From contig NZ_FOEF01000006.1 of NCBI RefSeq assembly GCF_900110575.1, forward strand, positions 186,001-250,000: a stretch of 64,000 nt of DNA. The letters run 5' to 3'. The translations under genes were made by a program, and so were the position numbers. Below, piece by piece: positions 9,305 to 17,557 of this stretch. This DNA comes from Amycolatopsis saalfeldensis. Its GTDB lineage: Bacteria > Actinomycetota > Actinomycetes > Mycobacteriales > Pseudonocardiaceae. Numbering within the stretch: position 1 is the stretch's first letter; each line of letters opens with the position of its first letter. A model generated the notes under the pieces. It searched no databases. It had not been told where the DNA came from and was given only the letters and a program-made list of their open reading frames with translations.

Positions 9305-10404
9305 CCGTCCTCCCCCGGCCCGCTGACCAGTTCTCCCTCGAGCAGCGCGACCCGTTCGCCCATGCCCCGCAAACCGTATCCCGCCGCCGGCGCGTCCGGC
9401 GGCCGCCTGCCCTGCCGGTCGGCGATGGTCAGCTCCACCTGCTCGGGTGAGAAGACCAGGGTGACGTCGACGTCGGCCTTCTGCGCGTGCTTGCGCGTGT
9501 TGGCCAGCGCTTCCTGCACCGCGCGGACCAGCGTGGTGCCGACGGCCGCGTCGAGTTCCCGCGGCTCACCCTCCACGACGAGGTCCGCCCGCGCACCGGT
9601 GTCCAGCCGGTAGCCCGCCAGCAGGTCGGCCACCGCGCGCTCGACCGGCACGGCGTCCTCCCGCAGCGCGGCGACGGCCTTGCGCGCCTCGGCCAGCCCG
9701 TCCGACGCCAGCTTCTGCGCGCGTTCGACCTGGGCGACGGCGTCGGGGCTGGCGCCGTCGCGGACCAGCATCAGCCGCGCGCCCTGCAGGTTCAGTGCGA
9801 GCCCGGCGAGTGAGTGGGCGAGCACGTCGTGCACCTCGCGGGCGATCCGCGCGCGCTCGGCCAGCGCGGCGGCGCGCGCGTGCTCCTCGGCCGCTGTCTG
9901 CGCGCGGGCGAGCGCGAGTTCGGTCTGCTCCAGCCGCGCGCTGCGGCCCCGCCGGTTGGCGGCGAGCAGGAGCATGACCACGGGGAGGGAGAGGATCGAG
10001 ACGGCGCTCAGCCAGTCGAGCCGGTGTATCCAGGCCATCGCCACGATGGCGATCACGCTGAGCACGGTGGCGGCGGTGGTGAGCACCTTGCCGTACGCCC
10101 GCATCAGGTAGAACGTCGTGCTGAACATCGCGACCGACGTCAAGCTGTTCGGCTGCAGCACCCATAACGTGCCCGAACTCATGATCACGACGACCATCCC
10201 GGCCGGCAACACCCAGGCAGGCCGCGCCGGCGGCCTCAGCATCGGCACCGAGCAAACCAGCGTGACGCCGATCAACGGCCACAACCACCCGCTCGCCCCG
10301 GGAATCGAGACGAGCATCGGAAACGAGACCAGCCCCCAGCGCAACCAGTCCAACGGCCCCAGCGGCCGCCGTTCCTCGCCGGTCGTGATGGTGACGGTGT
10401 CCAT
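9259..10404 (-). CDS. NarL-type sensor histidine kinase
   Basis: About 381 residues. Five to six hydrophobic segments lie in residues 20-160 with very short loops, so there is no large sensor domain outside the membrane. HisKA_3 dimerisation domain follows (ARIAREVHDVLAHSLAGLALNLQ, with the phosphorylated His in EVHD) and then an HATPase domain (ALANTRKHAQ N-box, GYGLRGMGERV G-box). It should phosphorylate the response regulator at 8636. ATG 10404 is preceded by GGGAGGG; the open frame extends into repetitive DNA upstream and that part was rejected. The sequence TTGTACGAAAATGTACTTG (10420-10438) lies in its promoter. Confidence 0.92.
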   Translation of the reverse strand: MDTVTITTGEERRPLGPLDWLRWGLVSFPMLVSIPGASGWLWPLIGVTLVCSVPMLRPPARPAWVLPAGMVVVIMSSGTLWVLQPNSLTSVAMFSTTFYLMRAYGKVLTTAATVLSVIAIVAMAWIHRLDWLSAVSILSLPVVMLLLAANRRGRSARLEQTELALARAQTAAEEHARAAALAERARIAREVHDVLAHSLAGLALNLQGARLMLVRDGASPDAVAQVERAQKLASDGLAEARKAVAALREDAVPVERAVADLLAGYRLDTGARADLVVEGEPRELDAAVGTTLVRAVQEALANTRKHAQKADVDVTLVFSPEQVELTIADRQGRRPPDAPAAGYGLRGMGERVALLEGELVSGPGEDGWRIHLTVPAWTCAW

Positions 10405-10441
10405 GTCCCTCCCGGGTGCTTGTACGAAAATGTACTTGCAG

Positions 10442-10690
10442 CGGCCCACTCGCGCGGCTTCCTGTCCGGTTCCACTGGGCGGCTTGCGTTGCTTGGCTCC
10501 CCGCGTGGCTTGTCTGCGTGGCTTCGCTGGGTGGCTTGCGTTGCCTGGCTTCGCTGGGCGGCTTGCTTGCATGGCTTCCTGCCTGGCTCCGCCGGGCACC
10601 TTGCGTTGCGTGGCTCCCTGTCAGGCTCCGCTGGACGGCTTGCGTTGCGTGGCTCCTCGCGTGGCTTCAGTGAGCGGCGTCCGGCAATTG
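10442..10690. repeat. Degenerate 13-bp-period tandem repeat (GTGGCTTGCGTTGC-like)
   Basis: About 18 imperfect units resembling TGGCTTCGCTGGG / GGCTTGCGTTGC. The recognisable GGCTTGCGTTGC-like cores start at 10481, 10533, 10559, 10598 and 10637, with intervals of 52, 26, 39 and 39 bp, all multiples of 13. This is consistent with amplification of a 13-bp unit followed by decay. Because 13 is not a multiple of 3, a protein repeat is unlikely. Confidence 0.75.
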
Positions 10691-10739
10691 CGCTGGACCG
10701 GAGCTAAGCGCGCTTTCGGGGTCGCGCCGGTTCGCCGCA

Positions 10740-11240
10740 CTTGCCGTGTTCTCCGCAGCTGTCTTGCAGGGCCTATCGGCGGCCTGGTCCGCCGCTGGGC
10801 CCTCCCCGCGGCGACGGCCCTGCCTGCTCGCCGCCGCCGCTCGTCACAGCCATTTTGCAGGGCCGAGCCGCCTTGCCCGCCGCAACTGCCGCAGCCGTCT
10901 TGTCGGTCGCAGCTGGTTGCTCGCCCCAGAGTCCTGCCCGTTGCGCCAGCCCGGCTCGCGGAAGTGCGCGGGGTCCTGCTCGCGGCGACGGCCTTGCCTG
11001 CCGCGGCCGCTGCAGCGGCCTTGCTCGCTGCAATCGTCACAGCGGCCTTGTCCGCTGCAGCCATCTTGCTCGCCGCCTCGCCCTGCTCGCTGCAATCGTC
11101 TTGCCCGCCCCAGCCGCCTTGACCGCCGCAACTGCCGCAGCCGTTCTGTTCGCCGTGCTTGCCGCGTCCGTTGGGCCGCTGCCTTGTTCTTCGCGCCAGT
11201 CGCAGCGGCCTTGTCCGCCTTGCTCGCCATATCCGCCGCA
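10740..11240. repeat. Second degenerate repeat family (CTTGCCCGCCGCAACTGCCG-like)
   Basis: Imperfect reiterations of a CTTG(C/T)CCGC(C/T)GCA...GCCGCAG theme. The clearest pair is 10867-10899 and 11113-11145, which match at about 31 of 33 positions although 246 bp apart. Read on the minus strand the region would give Ala/Lys/Gly-rich low-complexity peptide, but no start site supports translation. Confidence 0.65.
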
Positions 11241-11262
11241 GCCGTCTCGTGGTCGCGTCGCC

Positions 11263-11350
11263 CCAGCCTGTCCACCCCGAGCGTGCGCACCCAACCAGCC
11301 TGCCCACCCCAAGCGTGCGCACCCAACCAGCCTGTCCACCCGACCCAACC
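11263..11350. repeat. 32-bp tandem repeat, about 2.5 copies
   Basis: Units at 11263-11294 and 11295-11326 differ at only two positions; a third partial copy begins at 11327. Each unit opens with CCAGCCTG(T/C)CCACCCC and ends with GCGTGCGCACCCAA. The 32-bp period equals that of the island at 17032-17191, although the sequences differ. Confidence 0.85.
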
Positions 11351-11604
11351 CCGCGCTGCCCAGCCGAATCCCTTCCGGCGTCCGCCGTCGATCGCCCTGC
11401 ACCCGGGCTTCCCGGCGCCGACCACCCTGCCCGCGGACTTCCCGGCGCAAAGGAGCCGCGCACCCTAGCCCACCCCACCGACAAAACCCGCCCTCGGCAG
11501 CGCGCCCGCCCCGAGTTGTCCACATCGGCCCGCGCCGGCCCGGGTTTGTCCACAGATTCGCGACCGCTCCCCACCGGCTCCGATTTCTCCCGCAGAGTGG
11601 AGGC

Positions 11605-12648
11605 GTGACCACCTCGACACCGCCGGGCTCGGCCCGGCCCGTACTCACCGACCCCGCACAGCTGATCGTGGCGCTCCCGTACCTGCTCGGGTTCACGCCC
11701 GCGGACTCACTCGTCCTGCTCGGGCACCGGCCGCCCGGCACCGGCATCGGCCTGATGCTGCGGGCGGACCTGCCGCCCCGAGACCTGTTCGCGTACCAGG
11801 CCGATGCGCTCGCTCCGCGCTTCCGGGGCGCCGTTCACGTCGGCGTCACGGCGGTTGTCGTCGGCGGCCGCGCCGAGCCCGGTGGAGGGCCGCCGTTCGC
11901 CGAGTTCGTCGCCCAGCTCCGGCGGGCGCTGGACGAGCACGGCCAGCGGCTTCTCCATCCACTGTGGACGGCCGCGATCGAGGAAGACGCGCCCTGGGCG
12001 TGTTACCGCGACGACGACTGCGGCGGCCTGCTGCCGGACCCCCGTGGCACGGTCATCGCCGCCGCCACGACGAAGGCGGGGCTCGTCTCGTTCCCGAGCC
12101 GCGAGGACGTGGCCGCGTTGCTGGAGCCACGCTCGCGGGAGGCGATCGTCCGCCGGACCGTGCTGCTCGGTCGCGCCGCGCAGCCACCCTGGGACACCGA
12201 AGACGAGGTCGCTGCGGCGGCTGCGGAGGTCCGCGCGGCGTTCCAGCGGAGAAGGGCTGGCACCGGTGACCTCGACGACGAACAGGCGGTGCGCCTCGCA
12301 CACGCGCTCACGATCAAGCCGGTCCGGGAAGCCTGCCTCGCGCTCGCCCTGCCGCCGGGCACCGAGGTGGCCCTGGAAGCGGAAGGCTTGTGGCTCTCGC
12401 TGGTCAAGGAGCTGCCCCCGCCGCATCGCGCCGAGGCCGCCTGTCTGCTCGCGTACACGACCTTGCTCCGGGGCGAGGGCGCGCTGGCCGGGATGGCCCT
12501 GGACAACGCTCTCGAGGCGAGTTCCGGACACTTGCTGGCCCAGCTGCTGTACGCGGTGTGGAACCGGGGCACCGACCCGGCGAAGCTCGCCGGCCTCGGG
12601 GCCGGGTCCGAAGTGGACCTCGGCCTCGAGGACAGCGGCGATGGATGA
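11605..12648 (+). CDS. DUF4192 domain-containing protein
   Basis: A 347-residue protein with the DUF4192 opening (LTDPAQLIVALPYLLGFTPADSLVLL) and conserved blocks further on, including VLLGR and the LALALPPG / AACLLAYTTLLRGEGALAGMALD tail that resembles a helical C-terminal domain. The family is confined mostly to actinobacteria and has no assigned function. GTG 11605 follows GTGGAGG by a short spacer, so the much longer open frame that crosses the upstream repeats was trimmed. Its stop is 4 bp from the end of the convergent galE. Confidence 0.85.
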   Translation: MTTSTPPGSARPVLTDPAQLIVALPYLLGFTPADSLVLLGHRPPGTGIGLMLRADLPPRDLFAYQADALAPRFRGAVHVGVTAVVVGGRAEPGGGPPFAEFVAQLRRALDEHGQRLLHPLWTAAIEEDAPWACYRDDDCGGLLPDPRGTVIAAATTKAGLVSFPSREDVAALLEPRSREAIVRRTVLLGRAAQPPWDTEDEVAAAAAEVRAAFQRRRAGTGDLDDEQAVRLAHALTIKPVREACLALALPPGTEVALEAEGLWLSLVKELPPPHRAEAACLLAYTTLLRGEGALAGMALDNALEASSGHLLAQLLYAVWNRGTDPAKLAGLGAGSEVDLGLEDSGDG

Positions 12649-12652
12649 CGGG

Positions 12653-13633
12653 TCAGGACCGCCGCGAGCGGGTGAACTCCCAGGCGTCGGAGACGATGCC
12701 CGTGAGGTCGGTGCGCTCGGGCTTCCAGCCGAGTTCCTCGGCGGCCTTCGCGCTGGAGGCGACGAGCACCGACGGGTCGCCGGCGCGGCGCGGGGCCACG
12801 ACGGCCGGGATCGGGTGGCCGGTCACCTCCCGGCAGGCCTCGACGACCTCGAGGACCGAGAACCCGGTGCCGCTGCCCAGGTTGTAGATGCGGTGCTCGC
12901 CCGCCGCGGCGTGGCTCAGGGCCAGCTGGTGGGCGTCGGCGAGGTCGACGACGTGGATGTAGTCGCGGACGGCCGTGTGGTCGGGCGTCGGGTAGTCGTC
13001 GCCGTAGATCGAGATGTGCTCGCGGTCGCCGGTGGCGACCTGGAGGACGAGGGGGATGAGATGGGTTTCCGTGGTGTGCCGCTCGCCGAAGGCCTGGTAC
13101 GCGCCCGCGACGTTGAAGTAGCGCAGGCTGACCGCGGCCAGGCCGTGGGCGCGCGCGAAGCTGGTGATGGCGTGGTCGATCGCGAGCTTGGACGCGCCGT
13201 AGGTGTTGGTCGGCTGCGTCGGCGCGGTCTCCGGGATCGGCGAAGACTCCGGCTCGCCGTAGGTGGCCGCGGTGGAGGAGAACACCAGGCGCGGCGTGCC
13301 GTTGGCCTTCATGGCCTCGAGCAGGCGCAGCGAGGTGACGACGTTGCCTTCCCAGTACTTCGCCGGGTCCGTCATCGACTCGCCGACCAGCGACTTCGCG
13401 GCGAAGTGCAGGACGCCGTCGAAGCCCTCGCCGAGGATGTCGGCGGCCACCGCGGCGGCGTCACCCTGGATGAAGCGGGCGTCGGGGTGCACGGCGTCGG
13501 CGTGGCCGGTCGACAGGTCGTCCACGACGGTGACCTGGTGACCGGCCTCGATGAGCCGCGCGGCGCACACACTGCCCACGTACCCGGCGCCACCCGTGAC
13601 GATCAGTTTCAGGGGGCTCTGCTGGTCGGTCAC
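12653..13633 (-). CDS. galE: UDP-glucose 4-epimerase
   Basis: A 326-residue extended short-chain dehydrogenase that interconverts UDP-glucose and UDP-galactose (Leloir pathway, cytosol). Visible motifs: NAD-binding GGAGYVG near residue 11, the catalytic Ser in [14 protein letters not shown] with the catalytic Tyr and Lys, and RYFNVAGA. Length fits the family. GTG 13633 has AAAGG about 7 nt upstream; an in-frame ATG at 13672 would add a His-rich tail and has no support. It lies downstream of galK on the same strand but is separated from it by 426 bp that includes repeats. Confidence 0.95.
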   Translation of the reverse strand: MTDQQSPLKLIVTGGAGYVGSVCAARLIEAGHQVTVVDDLSTGHADAVHPDARFIQGDAAAVAADILGEGFDGVLHFAAKSLVGESMTDPAKYWEGNVVTSLRLLEAMKANGTPRLVFSSTAATYGEPESSPIPETAPTQPTNTYGASKLAIDHAITSFARAHGLAAVSLRYFNVAGAYQAFGERHTTETHLIPLVLQVATGDREHISIYGDDYPTPDHTAVRDYIHVVDLADAHQLALSHAAAGEHRIYNLGSGTGFSVLEVVEACREVTGHPIPAVVAPRRAGDPSVLVASSAKAAEELGWKPERTDLTGIVSDAWEFTRSRRS

Positions 13634-14059
13634 GTCGTGGCCTTTCTGCTGAGGGTGGTGACTGTGCGGCACAGTCTTCCCTTACGGCGACGCGACGACC
13701 CGCCCGGGGGTTGCCCCGGATGGCCCAGCGCGGCGATCGGGCTTCGCCGGAGCCGACGCCGCCGCAGCCTGTCTCGGCCGTCTCCGGCCGACAGCGCCGC
13801 GGTGGATCGGGACCGGCCGGATCGGGCCACGCCCTGGGGCGGCGGGCCGGCTACTCCAGATGGGACTGTCGAACGGCGCGCGAGAACCGTTACCGAACAG
13901 CGCGCCGGGACCTCCGTCAAACGGCACGCCGTCAAACGGCACGCCGTCAAACGGCACGCCGTCAAGCGGCGCGCCGGGCACGCCGCCGAGCGACGTCGCC
14001 AGGACGCCCAGCCGCCGAGTGCTCCGCCGGGAACGACCACCGGGGCTCCCGGCTCGGGA
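13634..14059. other. 426-bp galK-galE intergenic region with short repeats
   Basis: No gene is called. Small open frames on both strands would give Pro/Gly/Ser-rich peptides, including Val-Pro-Phe-Asp-Gly pentapeptides from the 15-bp repeat, but none has a ribosome binding site or recognisable domain. The galE promoter, if separate from galK, should lie in the right-proximal part near 13640-13700. Confidence 0.6.
13914..13965. repeat. 15-bp perfect tandem repeat (ACGGCACGCCGTCAA)
   Basis: Three identical units at 13921-13935, 13936-13950 and 13951-13965, with a partial unit before and a diverged unit after. The period is a multiple of three, so any frame would give a pentapeptide repeat. Perfect identity suggests recent expansion, in contrast to the decayed repeats at 10.4-11.3 kb. 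Confidence 0.9.
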
Positions 14060-15244
14060 TCAGACCTCGTCGCGGCCGGCGCCTCGGGAAGGAACGGCTG
14101 TGAAGGTCCGCGGGCGGCGGAGGCCGGCGTTGTCGAACGCGGCCTCCACGGCGGAGCGGACCGTCTCCAGGTCGGCCTCGCGCACCAGCGCGATGGCCGA
14201 GCCGCCGAAGCCGCCCCCGGTCATCCGGGCGCCCAGCGCGCCGGCCGCCCGGGCGGAGTCGACTGCCAGGTCGAGTTCGGTGGTCGAGATGCGGTAGTCG
14301 TCGCGCATGCTCACGTGCGAAGCGTCGAGGTGCGGGCCGATCTCGGCCAGCTTGTCCTGGTGCAGCAGCGCGACCACGTCGAGCACCCGCTGGTTCTCGG
14401 TGACCACGTGGCGCACCAGTGGCGCGAGTTCGTCCGGGAGCTGGGCCAGCGCGGCGGGCAGGCCTTCGAGCGTCACGTCGCGCAATGCCTTGACGCCGAG
14501 GAGCTCCGCGGCGCGCTCGGTGCCGCGGCGGCGCTCGCCGTAGCCGCCTTCGGCGTGGGAGTGCTTGGTGCGGGTGTCCATGATCAGGATCCGCACGCCG
14601 GCCTCGGCCAGCGGGAACGGGACCTGCTCCATCTCGCCCGAGCGGACGTCGAGGAACAGCACGCACGACTCGGTGCAGCACAGCGAGGCCGTCTGGTCGA
14701 GGAGCCCGGTGGGGGCGCCGACGAAGTCGTTTTCGGAACGCTGCACCCAGAGGGCGATCTGCGGCCGGTCCGGCGCACCGGGCGTGTCGCCGTCGATCTC
14801 GACGCCGGCGAGGCCCAGCAGGGCCAGCGTCACGGCGCACTCCAGCGCGTGCGAGGAGGACAGGCCCGCACCCGACGGCACGTCACCGGCGATGACCAGG
14901 TCGGCGCCCGCGGCATAGCCCTGGTCGCGCAGCACCCAGGCGACGCCCGCCGGATAGGCGGCCCAGCCCGCGACGGACCGGGGCTCCAGCGACGCGATCT
15001 CGAGCGGTCCGGAGTGCTGGAGCTGCCCGTCGTCGCCGAGGGTGGCGACGTTCAGCACCCCGTCCTGGCGCGGCGCCCCGGCCGCGGCCAGGCGGTGGGG
15101 CAGGGCGAAGGGCAGTACAAAGCCGTCGTTGTAGTCGGTGTGTTCGCCGATCAGGTTGACGCGGCCCGGCGCGGACCAGACCCCGGCCGGGGCCCGGCCG
15201 TGGATCCGGTGGAACGCCTCGGCCGCTTCGGTGGCCGGGCTCAC
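14060..15244 (-). CDS. galK: Galactokinase
   Basis: A 394-residue GHMP kinase that phosphorylates galactose to galactose-1-phosphate. The galactokinase signature [19 protein letters not shown] lies near residue 25, the ATP-binding [14 protein letters not shown] follows in the middle, and the C-terminal GHMP motif [14 protein letters not shown] is intact. GTG 15244 overlaps the stop of ideR (GTGA), so the two are probably co-transcribed and translationally coupled. The frame is open far upstream, an artefact of high GC; that extension crosses ideR antisense frames and is not coding. No galT is present in the window. Confidence 0.95.
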   Translation of the reverse strand: MSPATEAAEAFHRIHGRAPAGVWSAPGRVNLIGEHTDYNDGFVLPFALPHRLAAAGAPRQDGVLNVATLGDDGQLQHSGPLEIASLEPRSVAGWAAYPAGVAWVLRDQGYAAGADLVIAGDVPSGAGLSSSHALECAVTLALLGLAGVEIDGDTPGAPDRPQIALWVQRSENDFVGAPTGLLDQTASLCCTESCVLFLDVRSGEMEQVPFPLAEAGVRILIMDTRTKHSHAEGGYGERRRGTERAAELLGVKALRDVTLEGLPAALAQLPDELAPLVRHVVTENQRVLDVVALLHQDKLAEIGPHLDASHVSMRDDYRISTTELDLAVDSARAAGALGARMTGGGFGGSAIALVREADLETVRSAVEAAFDNAGLRRPRTFTAVPSRGAGRDEV

Positions 15245-15936
15245 CTGGCCTGCGCCAGCACCGCGTGCAGGGCCGACGTCGCGACCTGTGCGCTGCAGTC
15301 CGTGCCGGTGACCTCGATGGTCACGCTGCCGCCGTTCGCCTTGCCGATCCGGACGCGGCCGCCGGGCACGATGCCGACGGACTTCAGCTCGGTCATCAGC
15401 GACTCGTCCAGCTGGACGTGCTCGGCGATCCGCCGGATCTCGACGTCGCCGCCGCCGGTGCGGGCGAACTCGTCGAGCCGCACCAGGTCCGACTCGGGCG
15501 GTGGGGCGGGGTCGCCGTCGCCGAGCTTGTCCAGGCCGGGAATCGGGTTGCCGTACGGCGACGTGGTCGGGTGGTCGAGCAGCTTGACCAGCTTGCGCTC
15601 CACCGCCTCGCTCATCACGTGCTCCCAGCGGCAGGCCTCGGTGTGGACGTGCTCCCACTCGAGGCCGATGACGTCGACGAGGAGACGCTCGGCCAGGCGG
15701 TGCTTGCGCATCACCGCGATGGCCAGCTCGCGGCCGTGGTCGGTCAGCTGCAGGTGCCGGTCGTCGGCGACGACCACCAGCCCGTCGCGCTCCATCCTGG
15801 CCACGGTCTGGCTCACGGTCGGGCCGCTCTGCTGCAACCGTTCCGCGATGCGGGCCCGCAGCGGGACGACACCCTCTTCTTCGAGCTCGTAAATCGTACG
15901 CAAGTACATCTCGGTCGTGTCGATGAGATCGTTCAC
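15241..15936 (-). CDS. ideR: Iron-dependent DtxR-family repressor IdeR
   Basis: A 231-residue repressor that binds Fe(II) and represses iron acquisition genes. Every DtxR/IdeR metal ligand falls at its canonical number with the GTG 15936 start: Met10, Cys102, Glu105 and His106 for one site, His79, Glu83 and His98 for the other. The N-terminal winged helix ([19 protein letters not shown]) and C-terminal SH3-like domain are present. AAGGGGA lies about 6 nt before GTG 15936, and the numbering supports this start over ATG 15963. It is divergent from the rhodanese gene and overlaps galK by 4 nt. Confidence 0.96.
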   Translation of the reverse strand: MNDLIDTTEMYLRTIYELEEEGVVPLRARIAERLQQSGPTVSQTVARMERDGLVVVADDRHLQLTDHGRELAIAVMRKHRLAERLLVDVIGLEWEHVHTEACRWEHVMSEAVERKLVKLLDHPTTSPYGNPIPGLDKLGDGDPAPPPESDLVRLDEFARTGGGDVEIRRIAEHVQLDESLMTELKSVGIVPGGRVRIGKANGGSVTIEVTGTDCSAQVATSALHAVLAQAR

Positions 15937-16072
15937 GCTGTCCCCTTCGTCCGCGTAGCTCATCGTAGTCGTTGGCCCCGACAGCGACGGCGCGCCTCGG
16001 GGTAACAAGTCCCGGGCGGGGAAAAGTCCGGGCCCGGTGGGCGAAGACCGTCCGGACCTGCAGGATGGGTGC

Positions 16073-16912
16073 ATGCGACCGTTGATCACCACCGCCGAGC
16101 TCGCCGCCCTGCCCGCGGGGGAGCGCCCGGCCGTACTGGACGTCCGCTGGCGGCTCGGCGGCCCGCCCGGCGCCGAGTCCTACCGGGACGGGCACCTGCC
16201 CGGGGCGGTGTTCGTCGACCTGGACACCGTGCTCGCCTCGCCGCCCGGCGAGGGCGGCCGGCACCCCTTGCCCGATCCGGCCGATCTGCAGCGTGAGCTG
16301 CGGAAAGCCGGGGTGAGCACCGGCCGTCCGGTGGTGGTCTACGACGACGCCGACGGCTCGGTCGCGGCGCGGGCGTGGTGGCTGCTGCGCTGGGCCGGGC
16401 ATCAGGAAGTGGCTGTGCTCGACGGCGGTTACGCAGCGTGGATCGCCGACGGCGGTGCGGTGACCGCCGAAGTCCCGGTGCCTGAATCGGGTGACATCGA
16501 CGTGGTCCCGGGCAGTATGCCGGTGCTTTCCGCCGACGAAGCCGCTGGGCTGGCACGGGCGGGCGTGTTGTTCGACGCTCGCGCGAGGGCGCGTTACGCG
16601 GGCGAGACCGAGCCGGTCGACCCGCGGGCAGGCCACATCCCCGGCGCGGTCAACGCGCCCTCGGCGGAGCACGTCGGCGCCGACGGCCGCTGGCGCACCC
16701 CGGCGGACCTCGCCGAGCGGTTCGCCGCCCTCGGCCTCCGCGACGACGCGCCGGCCGGCGCCTACTGCGGTTCCGGTGTCACGGCGTCGTCGGTGGTGCT
16801 GGCGTTGGAGGTCGCGGGCCGCGCGGCACCGGCGGCCCTCTACGCGGGCTCGTGGTCGCACTGGTCCCGCGACCCCGCGCGCCCGGCTGCCATGGGCAAC
16901 GAACCCGGCTGA
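16073..16912 (+). CDS. Tandem-rhodanese sulfurtransferase (thiosulfate or 3-mercaptopyruvate)
   Basis: A 279-residue protein with two rhodanese modules. The first (about residues 1-125, with [10 protein letters not shown] and [15 protein letters not shown]) lacks a catalytic Cys; the second (about 145-275) carries the active loop YCGSGVTAS with the persulfide-forming Cys. CGSGVT is more typical of 3-mercaptopyruvate than of thiosulfate sulfurtransferases, but the substrate is not certain. The ATG at 16073 follows CAGGAT by 6 nt. The gene is followed immediately by the repeat island at 16913. Confidence 0.88.
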   Translation: MRPLITTAELAALPAGERPAVLDVRWRLGGPPGAESYRDGHLPGAVFVDLDTVLASPPGEGGRHPLPDPADLQRELRKAGVSTGRPVVVYDDADGSVAARAWWLLRWAGHQEVAVLDGGYAAWIADGGAVTAEVPVPESGDIDVVPGSMPVLSADEAAGLARAGVLFDARARARYAGETEPVDPRAGHIPGAVNAPSAEHVGADGRWRTPADLAERFAALGLRDDAPAGAYCGSGVTASSVVLALEVAGRAAPAALYAGSWSHWSRDPARPAAMGNEPG

Positions 16913-17557
16913 CGCGCCGGGCCTGCCTCGGGCTCGGCGCGCTTCGCAGTCGGGCTCTCTCGGGCCCGGCTTGCCTGGACGCGGTGTGCTTCGGACCGGC
17001 CTGCTTCGCACCCGGCCTGCCTCGGGCGTGGGTGTGCTTCGGGCCTGGCCTGCCCTGGGCTTGGTGTGCTTCGGGCCTGGCCTGTCCCGGGCTTGGTGTT
17101 CTTCGGGCCTGGCCTGTCCCGGGCTTGGTGTGGTTCGGGCCTGGCCTGCCCTGGGCTTGGTGTGCTTCGGACCTGGCCTGCCTCGGGCGTGGGTGTGGTT
17201 CGGACCCCGCCTGTTTCGCACCTGGGCTGCTTCGGGCCTGGCCTGCCTCGGACTGGGGGTGCTTCGGACCCGCCCGTTTCGGACCCGTCTGTTTCGTATC
17301 AGGGCTGCCTCGGGTCGGCTTGCTCGGATGTGGCGTGCTTCGGACCCCGGTCTGTCTCGGGCTGCCTGCCCGGACCTGGCCTGCTTCGGACTCGCCTCCT
17401 TCGGGCCGGTCTGCTTCGGACCCGCGTGCTGCGGGCTCGGCCAGCCTGGGCGTGGCGTGCTTCGCGCTCGGGGTGCCTCGGACTCGGCTCGGCCGGGGGG
17501 TCGCGGCCGAGCTGCGAAGGGCGGCTGGGCGGGCGTCCGGCCAGTACAGTGCTGGTC
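16913..17557. repeat. 645-bp intergenic repeat island with a 32-bp period
   Basis: Five nearly contiguous 32-bp units lie at 17032-17063, 17064-17095, 17096-17127, 17128-17159 and 17160-17191. They share GTGTGCTTCGGGCCTGGCCT and end in GGGC(T/G)TG, differing at one to a few positions each. Flanking sequence on both sides (16913-17031, 17192-17500) is made of more decayed copies of the same CTTCGG-CCTGGCCTGC-TCGGG theme. The plus strand is strikingly poor in A. 32 is not a multiple of 3, so successive units would change reading frame, which argues against a repeat protein. No gene is called here. Confidence 0.88.

Larger units (their letters stand above)
10405..11604. other. 1.2-kb intergenic region made largely of degenerate tandem repeats
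   Basis: No convincing gene is seen. Open frames exist in all six frames because stop codons are rare, but they lack family resemblance and ribosome binding sites. The first 40 bp hold the promoter of the histidine kinase. The remainder consists of several families of short degenerate repeats, listed separately, and ends in the GTGGAGG ribosome binding site of the DUF4192 gene. The plus strand is poor in A over much of its length, unlike the flanking genes. Confidence 0.7.

Noticed and set aside
13682..13981. A 99-codon minus-strand ORF with Val-Pro-Phe-Asp-Gly repeats
   Set aside because: The pentapeptide follows from any 15-bp repeat; no ribosome binding site, -10 box or family resemblance supports it.
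11804..15892. A 1362-codon open frame on the plus strand
   Set aside because: It crosses DUF4192 out of frame and galE, galK and ideR antisense; the translation is Arg/Gly/Ala-rich without motifs.
16913..17557. CRISPR array
   Set aside because: The 32-bp units are contiguous and lack unique spacers; no cas genes are present.
16852..17557. A repeat protein encoded by the 32-bp array
   Set aside because: The period is not a multiple of three, so each unit is read in a different frame, and no ribosome binding site is present.
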